From the NCBI RefSeq assembly GCF_041821065.1, contig NZ_JBGUAX010000011.1:62001-126000 (forward strand): a stretch of DNA of 64,000 bases, given 5' to 3'. Both the position numbers and the translations under genes were made by a program. The notes beneath the pieces are model-generated. The model was not told the origin of the DNA. It ran no database searches and worked only from the letters and a program-made list of their open reading frames with translations. Source of the stretch: Egicoccus sp. AB-alg2. Lineage in GTDB: Bacteria > Actinomycetota > Nitriliruptoria > Nitriliruptorales > Nitriliruptoraceae. Positions 17,704-26,509 of this stretch are shown here, piece after piece (the first letter of the stretch is position 1; each line of letters opens with the position of its first letter).

Positions 17704-19194
17704 TCAGAGCCGGTCCCAGACGGCCCGTGCGGCCACCCGCTGTACCTCCTTCAGCGGACGGTCGGCGTCCACGACCACGACGTTCCGCCCGCGCCACGGC
17801 ACCCGGTCGATCTCCTCGGCACGTCGCCGCACGAAGTCACGGTCCTGCTCTGGCCGCCGTTTCAGGGCCACGTCCGGCGACGCGCGCAGCACCAGCAGCA
17901 GGTCCGGTGGCGGCATGCGCCGGTAGTAGCGGGCCTCGGCCCGAGCCAGCCAGCGGGCCAGCGGCCGCCGCTGGAGGTCGGGGATCCGTGCGATCCGCGG
18001 TCCGTCCATGGTCCGCAGCATCGGCAGCGGGTGGCGGTCGCAGACCACCACCTCGCCGGCGGCGACGGCGCGGTGCAGCCGGCGTCGTTCGCGGGCCCGG
18101 TCGCGAGCCGTCAGGACGTGCCACACGAGCGTGCCGTGGCCGGGGAAGGCGCTCGACGGCGTGTCGGGGGTGGTGACGGGCGGCGCACCGCCATCCACCA
18201 GCCGCACCATCCGCCGACCGACCCTGGTCAGCAGCGAGCGGGGAGGCTTGCCCAGGTGCCCCGTCCGGGTCACGAGCACGCCCCCCAACGCGGTCGCGAG
18301 CGTCCCCACGGTGGTGGATTTGCCGGCACCGTCACCGCCGAGGACGGCGACCATCAGGCCACCCGCCGCCGGCCGTCGTCGCGGATCACCACCCGGCAGC
18401 CGCCCGCGGATCGGCCGCCAGGCCCGCTTGCCGACGCGCAGCAGCAGGTCCTGGTGCAGCGGCCGGCGGGCGTAGCCCGCCAACGCGCGCAGCAGCCGTC
18501 GCCCGGCGCGTGCCCGGGTCAGCCGGTCGGCGTCGGGCGCCAGCGCGTGTCGCAGCGAGCGCAGCAGCGCCGGCGAGAGCTCCGGCAGGTGGGTCGCGCG
18601 CAGACGTTCCACCTCGGCAGGGTCGACGTCGGCCTCCAACTGGGCGAGTTCGCGACGCTCCGACGCGGTCGGCCGTCCCTGCCGGACCAGCTGGGAGCTC
18701 ACGGCGCAGTGTTTGAGTCCCATCCGCACCAGCAGCACGAGGTACTCGAACTCGGGGCTCGGCAGCGGCAGCACGCCGTCGTGCCGGCACGAGTCGAGGT
18801 AGGCCGCGACCAGCGGCAGATCGACGTTCTTGGTCATGTCGTCGCCGACGACCAGGCGGAAGTGGGCCTGTGCGTGCACCACCCGACCCGTCGCGTCATC
18901 GAGTCCGAACAGGTCGACGATGCCGGGAACGTGCCGGCCGGGCGGCGGACTCGCGGCGCGGAATCCCAGGCCGTGCAGCACGGCGAGGAAGCGGCCGGCG
19001 TCCTCCGGGGCGACCAGCAGGTCGAGGTCGTTGTCGCCGCTGAGGGAGCGCGCGATGGCCTCGTTGCTCTTCCAGTGGCAGTACCGGACGCCGGCGTCCC
19101 GCAGGCCGGCGGCCAGCTCGGCGACGAGGGCCAAGGCCTGGTGCTCGACGTCAGTGGGTGCCGGGACCGGCTCGAGCGGTCGAACCACCGACAT
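17704..19194 (-). CDS. Nucleotidyltransferase-like / thymidylate-kinase-like P-loop fusion protein
   Basis: 496 residues in two parts. Residues about 25-130 resemble nucleotidyltransferase-fold proteins found in polysaccharide clusters (HWKSNEAIARSLSGDNDLDL, with the paired acidic DNDLDLL). Residues about 295-496 are a thymidylate-kinase-like P-loop domain with GGDGAGKSTTVGTLA and the DRHP motif. It probably phosphorylates or nucleotidylates a small sugar-related substrate rather than dTMP (inference from context). ATG 19194 is 2 nt after the preceding stop. Last gene of the long minus operon; its true substrate is unknown. Confidence 0.72.
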   Translation of the reverse strand: MSVVRPLEPVPAPTDVEHQALALVAELAAGLRDAGVRYCHWKSNEAIARSLSGDNDLDLLVAPEDAGRFLAVLHGLGFRAASPPPGRHVPGIVDLFGLDDATGRVVHAQAHFRLVVGDDMTKNVDLPLVAAYLDSCRHDGVLPLPSPEFEYLVLLVRMGLKHCAVSSQLVRQGRPTASERRELAQLEADVDPAEVERLRATHLPELSPALLRSLRHALAPDADRLTRARAGRRLLRALAGYARRPLHQDLLLRVGKRAWRPIRGRLPGGDPRRRPAAGGLMVAVLGGDGAGKSTTVGTLATALGGVLVTRTGHLGKPPRSLLTRVGRRMVRLVDGGAPPVTTPDTPSSAFPGHGTLVWHVLTARDRARERRRLHRAVAAGEVVVCDRHPLPMLRTMDGPRIARIPDLQRRPLARWLARAEARYYRRMPPPDLLLVLRASPDVALKRRPEQDRDFVRRRAEEIDRVPWRGRNVVVVDADRPLKEVQRVAARAVWDRL

Positions 19195-19196
19195 GT

Positions 19197-20438
19197 TCAG
19201 CGCTCCTCCCCCACCCTCGCGGGCGGTGTCGACGCGGGTACCGATCGGTCATCGGCAGGTGGTGCCACGCGGTCGTAGAGGGCGCGGTAGCGGCCGACCA
19301 CCGTGGCCGTGGAGAACCGCTGTGCCACGGTGCGGCGACCCGCCTCGCCGAGCCGGTGGCGCAGCTCGTGGTCCTCCAGCAGCCGCGCCAGCGCCTCGCC
19401 CAGCACCGGCGCGCTCGTCGCGTCGACGACCAGGCCGTCGTGCTCGTCCGAGACCACGACGCGGTTGCCCGGCAGGTCCGAGACCACCGCCGGCAGTCCC
19501 ACCGACAGCGCCTCCAACAAGGCGTTGGACAGCCCCTCGGCCCGCGACGGCAGCACGAACACGTCCGACCGGGCGAAGGCCGCCAACACGTCGTCGGTCG
19601 GGCCGCAGAACCGCACGACCTCCTCGAGTCCGAGGCTGGTGGCCAGCTCGCGCAGCCGGTCCTCCTCCGGCCCCTGCCCGAGCAGGTCGACCGTGAAGGC
19701 CGGGACCAGCGTCTGCTCACGCAGCCACGCCACTGCGCGCAGCAGGTCGTCGAGCCCCTTGTTGGCGTGCAGGCGGCCGGCGTACACGACCCGCAACCGA
19801 CCGCGGCGGTCCGCGTGCCTTGCGGGGGCGAGATCGACGCCGTTGGGAATGTCGACGATGCGCGCCGGGTCGACGCCCGCCGCCACCAGCTCGTCGCGGA
19901 TGCGTGGGTTGAGGGCGATGAACGCGTCGGCGCGCAGCGCCAGCGGCACGAGCAGGCGCGAGCCGGCCAGCTGGTCGCCGCGCCGCATCCGCGTCAGGTC
20001 GCTGCCGCGGCCGCTGTTGGCGAGCTTCACCACGACGGGCACGCCCAGCAGGTGGCCGGCGAGCACCGCGGCCGCGGTGTGGTAGCTCAGCCCGTGCACG
20101 TGCACGACGCGACACCGGTCGCGGCGGCGCCACAGGGCGGCCAGCAGCGTCAGCATGTAGAGGTAGCCGGAGAAGCGTCGCAGCCCGCGGACACCGCCGA
20201 GGTCCCAGAGCGTCTGGTGGCGGGTGACCTCGACGCCGTCGAGGACCTCGTGGGCGGCCGTGCCGCGGAACCACCGACCGGTGAGGAGCTCGACCGGCAC
20301 CCCGGCGGCAACCATGCCGCGCGCGAGCTTGTGGGCCTGGCGCTCCATGCCACCGACCCACGGGTGGAAGAGCCGCACGACCATGACGACCGTGTCTCGA
20401 CCGGCCGCCGAGCCCCCCGCCTGCGGCGTCATCGCCAT
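19197..20438 (-). CDS. Glycosyltransferase family 4
   Basis: 413-residue GT-B enzyme: VVMVVRLFHPWVGGMERQAH opening, CRVVHVHGLSYHTAAAVLAG, GVDPARIVDIPNGVDLAPAR, and the donor-binding LPSRAEGLSNALLEALSVGL. Start ATG 20438 overlaps the phosphotransferase coding end by 10 bp. It is the only glycosyltransferase inside the long operon and is sandwiched between kinase-like genes. Sugar specificity is not readable. Confidence 0.9.
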   Translation of the reverse strand: MAMTPQAGGSAAGRDTVVMVVRLFHPWVGGMERQAHKLARGMVAAGVPVELLTGRWFRGTAAHEVLDGVEVTRHQTLWDLGGVRGLRRFSGYLYMLTLLAALWRRRDRCRVVHVHGLSYHTAAAVLAGHLLGVPVVVKLANSGRGSDLTRMRRGDQLAGSRLLVPLALRADAFIALNPRIRDELVAAGVDPARIVDIPNGVDLAPARHADRRGRLRVVYAGRLHANKGLDDLLRAVAWLREQTLVPAFTVDLLGQGPEEDRLRELATSLGLEEVVRFCGPTDDVLAAFARSDVFVLPSRAEGLSNALLEALSVGLPAVVSDLPGNRVVVSDEHDGLVVDATSAPVLGEALARLLEDHELRHRLGEAGRRTVAQRFSTATVVGRYRALYDRVAPPADDRSVPASTPPARVGEER

Positions 20439-21508
20439 GGGTCCACCCCCCGTCGCGCCACCCGGTCCGCCTCCAGCAGCCGACGTCGGGCGGTCTCCAG
20501 CCGCTGACGCCCGCCCCAACGCCGATGGTTGTGCCAGGACCGGACCGCACCGCACAGGCGGTAGTGCCGCCACAGGTCGGGGAGCGCCGCCCAGGCCTCG
20601 TCGTCCAGCGGGCGCAGCTCCTGGTAGCCAGCCAGGAAGGCACGCCCGGACCGCACCGACGATCGTGAGAGCACGGCGGCCAGGTCCACGAGCAGCAGGT
20701 CGCGGCGGGCGAGCTCGAGGTCGTGCATGGTGACGTGACCGTCGGAGGCGAATGTCACGTTGTGCAACCCGTAGTCGCCGTGGATGACGCCGCGGTCCAG
20801 GGGGAGCTGCCGCAGCCGCTGGTCGAGGTGCACGAGATCGGCCGCCAGCCGGCCGCCGCGGGCGGCGAGCCAGCGCTCGGCGTCCTCGTCGCGGCGCCCG
20901 ACTCCGGTCCGCACCAGCCAGTCGAGCGTCTGCAGACAGGCCCGCAACCCGCCCGGGGTGACCCGCTCGAGCTCGTCGCCGAGGTGGTGGCGGCCCGCCG
21001 GACGGAAGCCCGCCAATTCGAGGTGGAACCGGGCCAGCAGCCGACCGGCGGTTCGGTGCAGGTCGGCGGCGACGCCGGGCGAGAGCAGGCAGCCGCTGTA
21101 GCTGCGCCCGTCGACGAAGGCGCTCACGCCGTAGCGGGCACCGTCCACCTCGACCCAGCTGTCGCCGGACCGCGTGCGCAGCACCGCGGGAACGGGCACA
21201 CCCCGGCGCCGCGCCTCGTCCGCGATCGCGTGCTCGTGGCGGACCTCCTCCGAGGCCAGGCGTGCGGGGTAGCGCCTGACGACGACACGGCCACGGGCGG
21301 TGTCCACGAGCACCGTGTCGTTGCGACGGCCCAGCGGCAGGGTCGCCGCCTGACCGGTCGGTGCCAGCGCATGGGGCTGTAGCACGGCTCGGGTGGTCGC
21401 CTCGTCCAGCGGAACCGGCCGCCGGCCGACCGTCACCGACCGGGCCAGCCGCCCCGGCTTCGGAACGGCCCAGCGCACCGGAGCGGCGGGTGCCACGGAA
21501 GCGCTCAC
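20429..21508 (-). CDS. Aminoglycoside-phosphotransferase-fold kinase
   Basis: 359-residue protein-kinase-like fold of the APH/choline-kinase type: VVVRRYPARLASEEVRHEHA (ATP-lysine and Glu region), catalytic loop HGDYGLHNVTF (HxDxxxxN), and metal-binding MHDLELA. GTG 21508 overlaps the previous stop as GTGA. In this context it most likely phosphorylates a sugar or lipid-linked intermediate; antibiotic resistance is unlikely given its place inside a polysaccharide operon. Substrate unknown. Confidence 0.75.
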   Translation of the reverse strand: MSASVAPAAPVRWAVPKPGRLARSVTVGRRPVPLDEATTRAVLQPHALAPTGQAATLPLGRRNDTVLVDTARGRVVVRRYPARLASEEVRHEHAIADEARRRGVPVPAVLRTRSGDSWVEVDGARYGVSAFVDGRSYSGCLLSPGVAADLHRTAGRLLARFHLELAGFRPAGRHHLGDELERVTPGGLRACLQTLDWLVRTGVGRRDEDAERWLAARGGRLAADLVHLDQRLRQLPLDRGVIHGDYGLHNVTFASDGHVTMHDLELARRDLLLVDLAAVLSRSSVRSGRAFLAGYQELRPLDDEAWAALPDLWRHYRLCGAVRSWHNHRRWGGRQRLETARRRLLEADRVARRGVDPWR

Positions 21509-22335
21509 GACGCGACCTCCGCCCGGGCCGAGGTCGCCGCCGGCAGGTGCGACGCCACGGCGAACTCCAGGGTCGCGGCGACCGTGCGCGGGTCCACGCC
21601 GTCGTTGTCGATCTCGACCAGCCGCCACCCGCGCTGACGTGCCACGTCCACCGCCAGCGACGCGGCCCGGTGCGCGTTGACGACGAACTGCTCGAGTTCG
21701 TCGCCGTCGGCTGCTCGCAGCCGGGACCAGACGCCACGGGCACGGATCCTGGCGGTGCAGGTCTCGACTGGCGTGCGCACGGCGACGAGCAGGTCCGGGA
21801 CCGGCACCGTCGCGAGGTAGTCCTCGACGTCACGACGTGCGGGTACCTCGACGCCGGAGGCGAACAGCTGCACGACCCGGTGGACGTACCCCTCGTCGAG
21901 CACCAGCACCTCCCCCGGACGACCGTGCCGGCGGAAGTGCGCGGTCGCGGCATGCACGCGACGCAGCCAGTGCAGGACCCGTCGCGTGCCCGCGTCGGCG
22001 GCCGCTGGCCGCCCGAGCTGCGAGCGCACCGCCCGCCAGGCCAGCGGCCAGGTCGAGGGGATCGCGGCCGCGCCCGCCAGCTCCGACTGCAGCCGGTACA
22101 GCGCCCAGGCGAGCTGGCGGCTGCGCCGTCCGCTGCCCCCCGCATGCAAGCGCCGCCCGAGACGGGTCCGGGCCGCCAGCGGACGGGCCGCCTCGACCAC
22201 CGTGAACGGCGTGAGGCCGGCCTGCCGCAGGGCCGCCGCCACGACGGGCAACAGCGTGGTCTTGCCGCCCCCGGGCGGGCCGACGAACTCGACCACCAGC
22301 GGTCGGTCGTGTGGGTCCAGGCGCCGGCCGCTCAT
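21505..22335 (-). CDS. P-loop NTPase/kinase of polysaccharide cluster
   Basis: 276 residues with Walker A VGPPGGGKTTLLPVVAAAL at the N-terminus and a dNK/adenylate-kinase-like layout: LVLDEGYVHRVVQL (Walker B/lid region) and PDLLVAVRTPVETCTARIRA. ATG 22335 overlaps the sulfotransferase stop. It may be a small-molecule kinase. With its neighbours it forms a run of three kinase-like genes and one glycosyltransferase. I do not recognise a named function. Confidence 0.65.
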   Translation of the reverse strand: MSGRRLDPHDRPLVVEFVGPPGGGKTTLLPVVAAALRQAGLTPFTVVEAARPLAARTRLGRRLHAGGSGRRSRQLAWALYRLQSELAGAAAIPSTWPLAWRAVRSQLGRPAAADAGTRRVLHWLRRVHAATAHFRRHGRPGEVLVLDEGYVHRVVQLFASGVEVPARRDVEDYLATVPVPDLLVAVRTPVETCTARIRARGVWSRLRAADGDELEQFVVNAHRAASLAVDVARQRGWRLVEIDNDGVDPRTVAATLEFAVASHLPAATSARAEVAS

Positions 22336-23249
22336 CGCTCGAAGCCGTAGCCGGCGAGGAAGTCCACGTCCGCGATGGTCGCGGCGACGGCCTCGCGCGC
22401 CTCGGCCGGCCACTCGATGCGGTCGCGGTCGCGCACCGGCTCGGGTCGCAGGAGGGCCGCACAGGCGGTCAGCACGTCGGGGTGGAGCGGGAGGCCGAGG
22501 AAGGCGAACACGCCGGACAGTTCGCGTCGCGGGTCGGCGACCAGCCGCTCGTAGCGGACCGTGTGCAGGTCGCCGGGCGGGATCCGGCCGCGCAGGTCCA
22601 GCAGCCGGTGGCACTGGGCCCGGTGGTCGGCGACGGCGGCCGCCAGGGGCCGGCCGCTGCGCCGCACCATGGCCGAAATCGGCTCGTGGGGATTGCGCAC
22701 GACGTGCACGAAGGCGACGCGCACGGGGGCCAGCGCGGCCCGCAGGCCGGTCAACGCCTGCGGGTCGTCGCCGAGCACTCGCGTGGTCGGCCCGCCGCGG
22801 CTGTCCCCGACGACCTGCAGGCGGGCGTGACGCCCCTGCCACTGGCCCTCCACCGCGAGCGAGTACGGCTCGAGGCGCCGGGCGGTGACGCGGCCGTTGC
22901 CGGCCTCGCGGCGCGCGCCCCGGACCAGCAGGTGGAACACCTCGTCGCGCGTGAGCCCGGCGGCCACCTGCGCCGCGACGTCGATCTCGTCGGCGATGGC
23001 GGCGGCCGGGTGGGCGTCGATCATCGCGCCGAGGAGGGAGCCGCCGCTCTTGACGTGACCGAGGAACAGGCAGCAGGTGTGCAGGTCCGTGAAGCGAGCG
23101 GGTTCGCGGCGTGCCTCCGCCCGGGCGGCCGCGTGCCGTCGCTGGGTGAGCGCCCACCGACCGGCCGACGTGCCGACGAGCCAGCGGCCCGGACGCGACT
23201 TGACCAGCCGCCGGGGGGCGAGGCGGACGGGGCGGCCCGGGGCGCTCAC
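22332..23249 (-). CDS. Sulfotransferase family protein 2 (divergent)
   Basis: 305 residues; GTG 23249 overlaps the polymerase stop. The PAPS loop is GHVKSGGSLLGAMIDAHP and the 3'-phosphate site VRNPHEPISAMVRRSGR, both divergent from the RSGTS/RDPRDR pattern of the other copies, but order and spacing are conserved. VRYERLVADPRRELSGVFAF is a common feature of the fold. Probably sulfates a different position or residue of the polysaccharide. Confidence 0.75.
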   Translation of the reverse strand: MSAPGRPVRLAPRRLVKSRPGRWLVGTSAGRWALTQRRHAAARAEARREPARFTDLHTCCLFLGHVKSGGSLLGAMIDAHPAAAIADEIDVAAQVAAGLTRDEVFHLLVRGARREAGNGRVTARRLEPYSLAVEGQWQGRHARLQVVGDSRGGPTTRVLGDDPQALTGLRAALAPVRVAFVHVVRNPHEPISAMVRRSGRPLAAAVADHRAQCHRLLDLRGRIPPGDLHTVRYERLVADPRRELSGVFAFLGLPLHPDVLTACAALLRPEPVRDRDRIEWPAEAREAVAATIADVDFLAGYGFER

Positions 23250-24754
23250 GAGGGGCCCGCGCGCAGCAGGGGTGCCAGCGTCGGCAGCGGCGATCGGGCC
23301 ACGGCCCGGGCCAGGCGGGCACGATCGACGAGCGTCGCGATCAGCGCCAGGCTGACCCACCAGACGCCGAGCCCGAACGCGACCCGCATGTTCGCGAAGT
23401 TGGAGATGATCACGTGGCCGGCGATCACGAGCCACAGGCTCACGGCCAGGCGCCAGTCGGGGCTGCCCGCCCGCCAGATGCCGTAGCGGTGGGACTGGAC
23501 CAGGAGCCACACCGCGGGCACCACGTAGAGCAGGAAGCCCGGCAGCCCCTGTTCGGCCAGGAGCGTGAGATAGAAGTTGTGCGAGGCGTGGTCCTTGTCG
23601 GGCACGTAGAGGCGGTCGATCGGGCGCTGGAACTGGTGGTCGAAGTCGTCGAAGCGCCCGTAACCCCACCCCGTCATCGGTTTGGCCTCGAACATGCCCA
23701 GCGACGCCATCACCACCGGCAGCCGGCTGAGTGCCGACTGCTCCGAGGCGCTCGAATAGAACCGGTCCGAGACGTCGGCGGCATCGACGACCAGCACGTC
23801 GGTCTGCAGCAGCCCGATCACGGCGACGACCGCCACCGTCATCGCGACCAGCGCCGCCCGCAGATGCAGCCGGGCGACGCCGGCGAGCATCACGATCGTC
23901 GCCAACCACGCCGCGCGCGACAGCGTCAGGAAGGCCATGGCGCAGGCCACCACGAGCACCACCGACGGGAGCACGCGCCGACCGAGCCAGCCGCCCGCCC
24001 GCCCGGCGAGATGGAGACACAGCACCGCGGCGAAGAGCAGCGAGATCGCATAGACGTTGGGATGGCGCAGGGACCCGGTCGTCCGGCTCCCGGCACGGTT
24101 GAGCCAGTGGCTCGGCAGCACCTCGGGCGCCACCCAGGAGAGGATCCCGATGGCGGCCTGGCTGAGCACCAGGACGACCAGGACCAGGTACCAGGAGCGC
24201 AGGTCCTGGTCGCTTGGACGTGACAGGCGGATCACGACGTAGAGCAGCATCGGCACGACGATGCGGTCGTAGAGCAGGTAGATGTCGGCGAGCGGCTCCG
24301 GTGACGTGTAGAGCACGGAGACGACCGACGCGACGACGTAGCCGGCCATGCACAGCTCGGGCAGGCCGAGCCGTGGCAGCCGGTCCACGGCCTGCGCCAG
24401 GACGGCGCGCATCAGGATCGCCCCGACCGCCGCCAGCGGCAGGAAGCGGTGCACGAGCCAGAAGACACGGCGACCGCCCCCGCCGCCGTCGACGACCATG
24501 ACCAGCGGTGCCACCAGCAGCCACACCACGATGGCCGAGAACGGCCGCTGGTACATCAGCAACCCGATCGGGACGATCAGGGCGGCCGCCGCGGCGAGCT
24601 GGTAGTTGCCGGCCGTGACCAGCGCCGCCACCGCCGCCGCCGACAGCAGGCCGCCACCGACGAGCGCGACCAGCCCCAGCCGCGTGGGGACGCCCAGGGG
24701 CGAGCCCCCCGGCGGCGAGGCTCCCGGCGGCGCGGTCTCCTCCACGGCGCTCAT
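23246..24754 (-). CDS. O-antigen ligase / Wzy-type polymerase, multipass membrane protein
   Basis: 502 residues with about a dozen hydrophobic segments spread along the chain and a large periplasm-type loop around residues 330-400 containing GRFDDFDHQFQRP and HNFYLTLLAEQG, as in the Wzy_C/O-antigen ligase family. It would polymerise the flipped repeat units or ligate the chain to an acceptor. ATG 24754 overlaps the neighbouring sulfotransferase stop. It is the only polymerase-like gene in the window, which fits a Wzx/Wzy pathway with the flippase at 30876. Confidence 0.87.
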   Translation of the reverse strand: MSAVEETAPPGASPPGGSPLGVPTRLGLVALVGGGLLSAAAVAALVTAGNYQLAAAAALIVPIGLLMYQRPFSAIVVWLLVAPLVMVVDGGGGGRRVFWLVHRFLPLAAVGAILMRAVLAQAVDRLPRLGLPELCMAGYVVASVVSVLYTSPEPLADIYLLYDRIVVPMLLYVVIRLSRPSDQDLRSWYLVLVVLVLSQAAIGILSWVAPEVLPSHWLNRAGSRTTGSLRHPNVYAISLLFAAVLCLHLAGRAGGWLGRRVLPSVVLVVACAMAFLTLSRAAWLATIVMLAGVARLHLRAALVAMTVAVVAVIGLLQTDVLVVDAADVSDRFYSSASEQSALSRLPVVMASLGMFEAKPMTGWGYGRFDDFDHQFQRPIDRLYVPDKDHASHNFYLTLLAEQGLPGFLLYVVPAVWLLVQSHRYGIWRAGSPDWRLAVSLWLVIAGHVIISNFANMRVAFGLGVWWVSLALIATLVDRARLARAVARSPLPTLAPLLRAGPS

Positions 24755-25734
24755 CGTGCGCCGGCCTCGGGCAGCAGCCGGTAGGCGGGCAGCTTCTGGC
24801 CGGTGCGCCCGACGTAGGCCGCACGGGCACGCCAGGCCAGCAGCGCGCCGGTGTTGACGGGCCGGTCGGCGACGGAGAAGCGCAGCCGGTCATGCGGCGT
24901 CAACCGCAACGGCTCGGGCAGATACCCCATCCGCGCCATCGGCGCCGCGGCGACGCGGTCGATGAACGCGATCTGGCGGGGGCTCAGCACCTCGCGATAC
25001 CTGCCGATGGAGTCGGCCGAGATCACCCCGACCGTCCGCGGCCCGTACGAGCTGTTGCCGCCGTCGTCGCGGAAGCGGCTCGCGCCCGCCATGCCGAGCA
25101 TGCCGTCGCGGTAGGGCTCGCCGATGAAGTCGCAGATCTCGCGCAGCGTCCGCTCGGGGGCCTGCACCAGCGTCTCGTACCGGACGATGCGGTACTGCGC
25201 CGGGTAGCGCCGCTGGTGTCGCTCGCCGAGCGCCACCGACGCGAGCCACGCCGCGGTCCCGGCACCGACGTCGCCGCGGCGGGACTTCCAGCGCACCAGC
25301 ACCGAGGCGTAGCGGTCGCGCGGGTCGCGGATCATGTGCAGGATCCGGGCTCCGCGATAGGCGGCCATGATCGGATCGGCGAACCGCTCGGTGTCCAGCG
25401 ACTTGTCGCCCCAGCGCGGCTTGCCCAGTCGATCGGCCACCTGCTGCTCGACGAGCCAGAACAGCCGGGCGTAGGTCGCCTCGCCGCGCAGGAAGTCGCT
25501 GCGCAGACGCTCGCCGTCGACGTCCAGCACCGCGATGCGGCGGTAGCGCAGCAGCATCGTCAGACAGCGCTCGAGGTTGGCCGGGTCGGCGAGATCGCCG
25601 TACTGCCCGTAGAAGTAGCGCCAGAGGTTGGTGCGCCGGGTCATCGCCAGGTTCGGGTGGGAGGCCAGCAGCGCGTACAGCAGGCTGGTGCCGCTGCGTT
25701 CCTGCCCGGCGACGAACACGGGGCCCGGCTGCAT
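24751..25734 (-). CDS. PAPS-dependent sulfotransferase 3
   Basis: 327 residues; ATG 25734 follows GGAGG and comes 1 nt after the previous stop. PAPS 5' loop AGQERSGTSLLYALLASHP, 3'-phosphate site IRDPRDRYASVLVRW, and WGDKSLDTERF. Very similar in layout to the protein at 16636 (shared TRRTNLWR-YF and DxANLERCL stretches), so these two are likely recent paralogues with related acceptors. Confidence 0.88.
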   Translation of the reverse strand: MQPGPVFVAGQERSGTSLLYALLASHPNLAMTRRTNLWRYFYGQYGDLADPANLERCLTMLLRYRRIAVLDVDGERLRSDFLRGEATYARLFWLVEQQVADRLGKPRWGDKSLDTERFADPIMAAYRGARILHMIRDPRDRYASVLVRWKSRRGDVGAGTAAWLASVALGERHQRRYPAQYRIVRYETLVQAPERTLREICDFIGEPYRDGMLGMAGASRFRDDGGNSSYGPRTVGVISADSIGRYREVLSPRQIAFIDRVAAAPMARMGYLPEPLRLTPHDRLRFSVADRPVNTGALLAWRARAAYVGRTGQKLPAYRLLPEAGAR

Positions 25735-25735
25735 C

Positions 25736-26509
25736 TCACACCTCCTGCTGCGAGCGCGGGTAACCGAGGGTGTCCAGATACCGCGCCGCGAACAACGTGA
25801 CGAGTCGTGCTTCTGCGGACCCGGTGGCGGGCCCCGCCTCCGGCTTTCGCAGCCCTCCGTCGGCGCCCACTGCCAGCATCGCGGGCGCGAACGGCGCGTC
25901 CAGGAAGGCGCAGACACGGCGCAGCGTCGTCTCCCGGTCGTCACGCAGCGCCTCGAACCGCACGACCAGGTAGCGGCCCTCGAAGCGGCGCACGTTGTCG
26001 ATGGCCGCCTGCGCCGAGCGCAACCAGCGGGCCGTGGTCCGGCCCACCGCGCCGAGCCGACGTCGGCCACGACCGGCCACGACGCGGCAGTGGGACACCG
26101 GGTCCCGCACGAGGTGGACGATGCGGGCGTCGGGCAGCTGCTCGAACAGGCGCGGGGCCGCCACGTCGGCCATGCCGAACTGCTCGCCCCAGCGGCGCCT
26201 GCCGTTCGACCGCGCGTGCTGGTCGTGGACGGCGCGAAGCACCGTCGCGTACGACGCGCCGTCGGTGGCGACGGCGCGCCGAAGACCCGCCGGGTCGGGG
26301 CGCAGGCGCGCGACGGCGTCGTCGGCCAGCAGGGCGGCCAGGAGCCGCTCGAGGTTCCCCGGATCGGTGAGGTCACCGAACCGGCCGTCGAAGCGTTCCC
26401 ACAGCCGGGTGCCCCGCACCATCACGAAGTCGGGATGCGCGGACAGCATCAGCCGCAACGGGGTCTTGCCGGTGTCGGCGAGGCCGGCCAGGAACACGGG
26501 TCCACTCAC
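25736..26509 (-). CDS. Sulfotransferase-like protein 4 with altered PAPS loop
   Basis: 257 residues, clearly shorter than its neighbours. The 5'-phosphosulfate loop reads AGLADTGKTPLRLMLSAHP, replacing the RSGT-type loop with DTGKT, and the 3' site reads VRDPVSHCRVVAGRG, losing the RDPRDR arginine. The C-terminal third seen in the paralogues is missing. GTG 26509 overlaps the previous stop. It may be catalytically weak, use another nucleotide, or act as a partner of an active paralogue. Confidence 0.7.
   Translation of the reverse strand: MSGPVFLAGLADTGKTPLRLMLSAHPDFVMVRGTRLWERFDGRFGDLTDPGNLERLLAALLADDAVARLRPDPAGLRRAVATDGASYATVLRAVHDQHARSNGRRRWGEQFGMADVAAPRLFEQLPDARIVHLVRDPVSHCRVVAGRGRRRLGAVGRTTARWLRSAQAAIDNVRRFEGRYLVVRFEALRDDRETTLRRVCAFLDAPFAPAMLAVGADGGLRKPEAGPATGSAEARLVTLFAARYLDTLGYPRSQQEV

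Noticed and set aside
20429-21508. Aminoglycoside resistance gene
   Set aside because: The kinase fold fits, but the gene is translationally coupled inside a polysaccharide operon, so a resistance role is unlikely.
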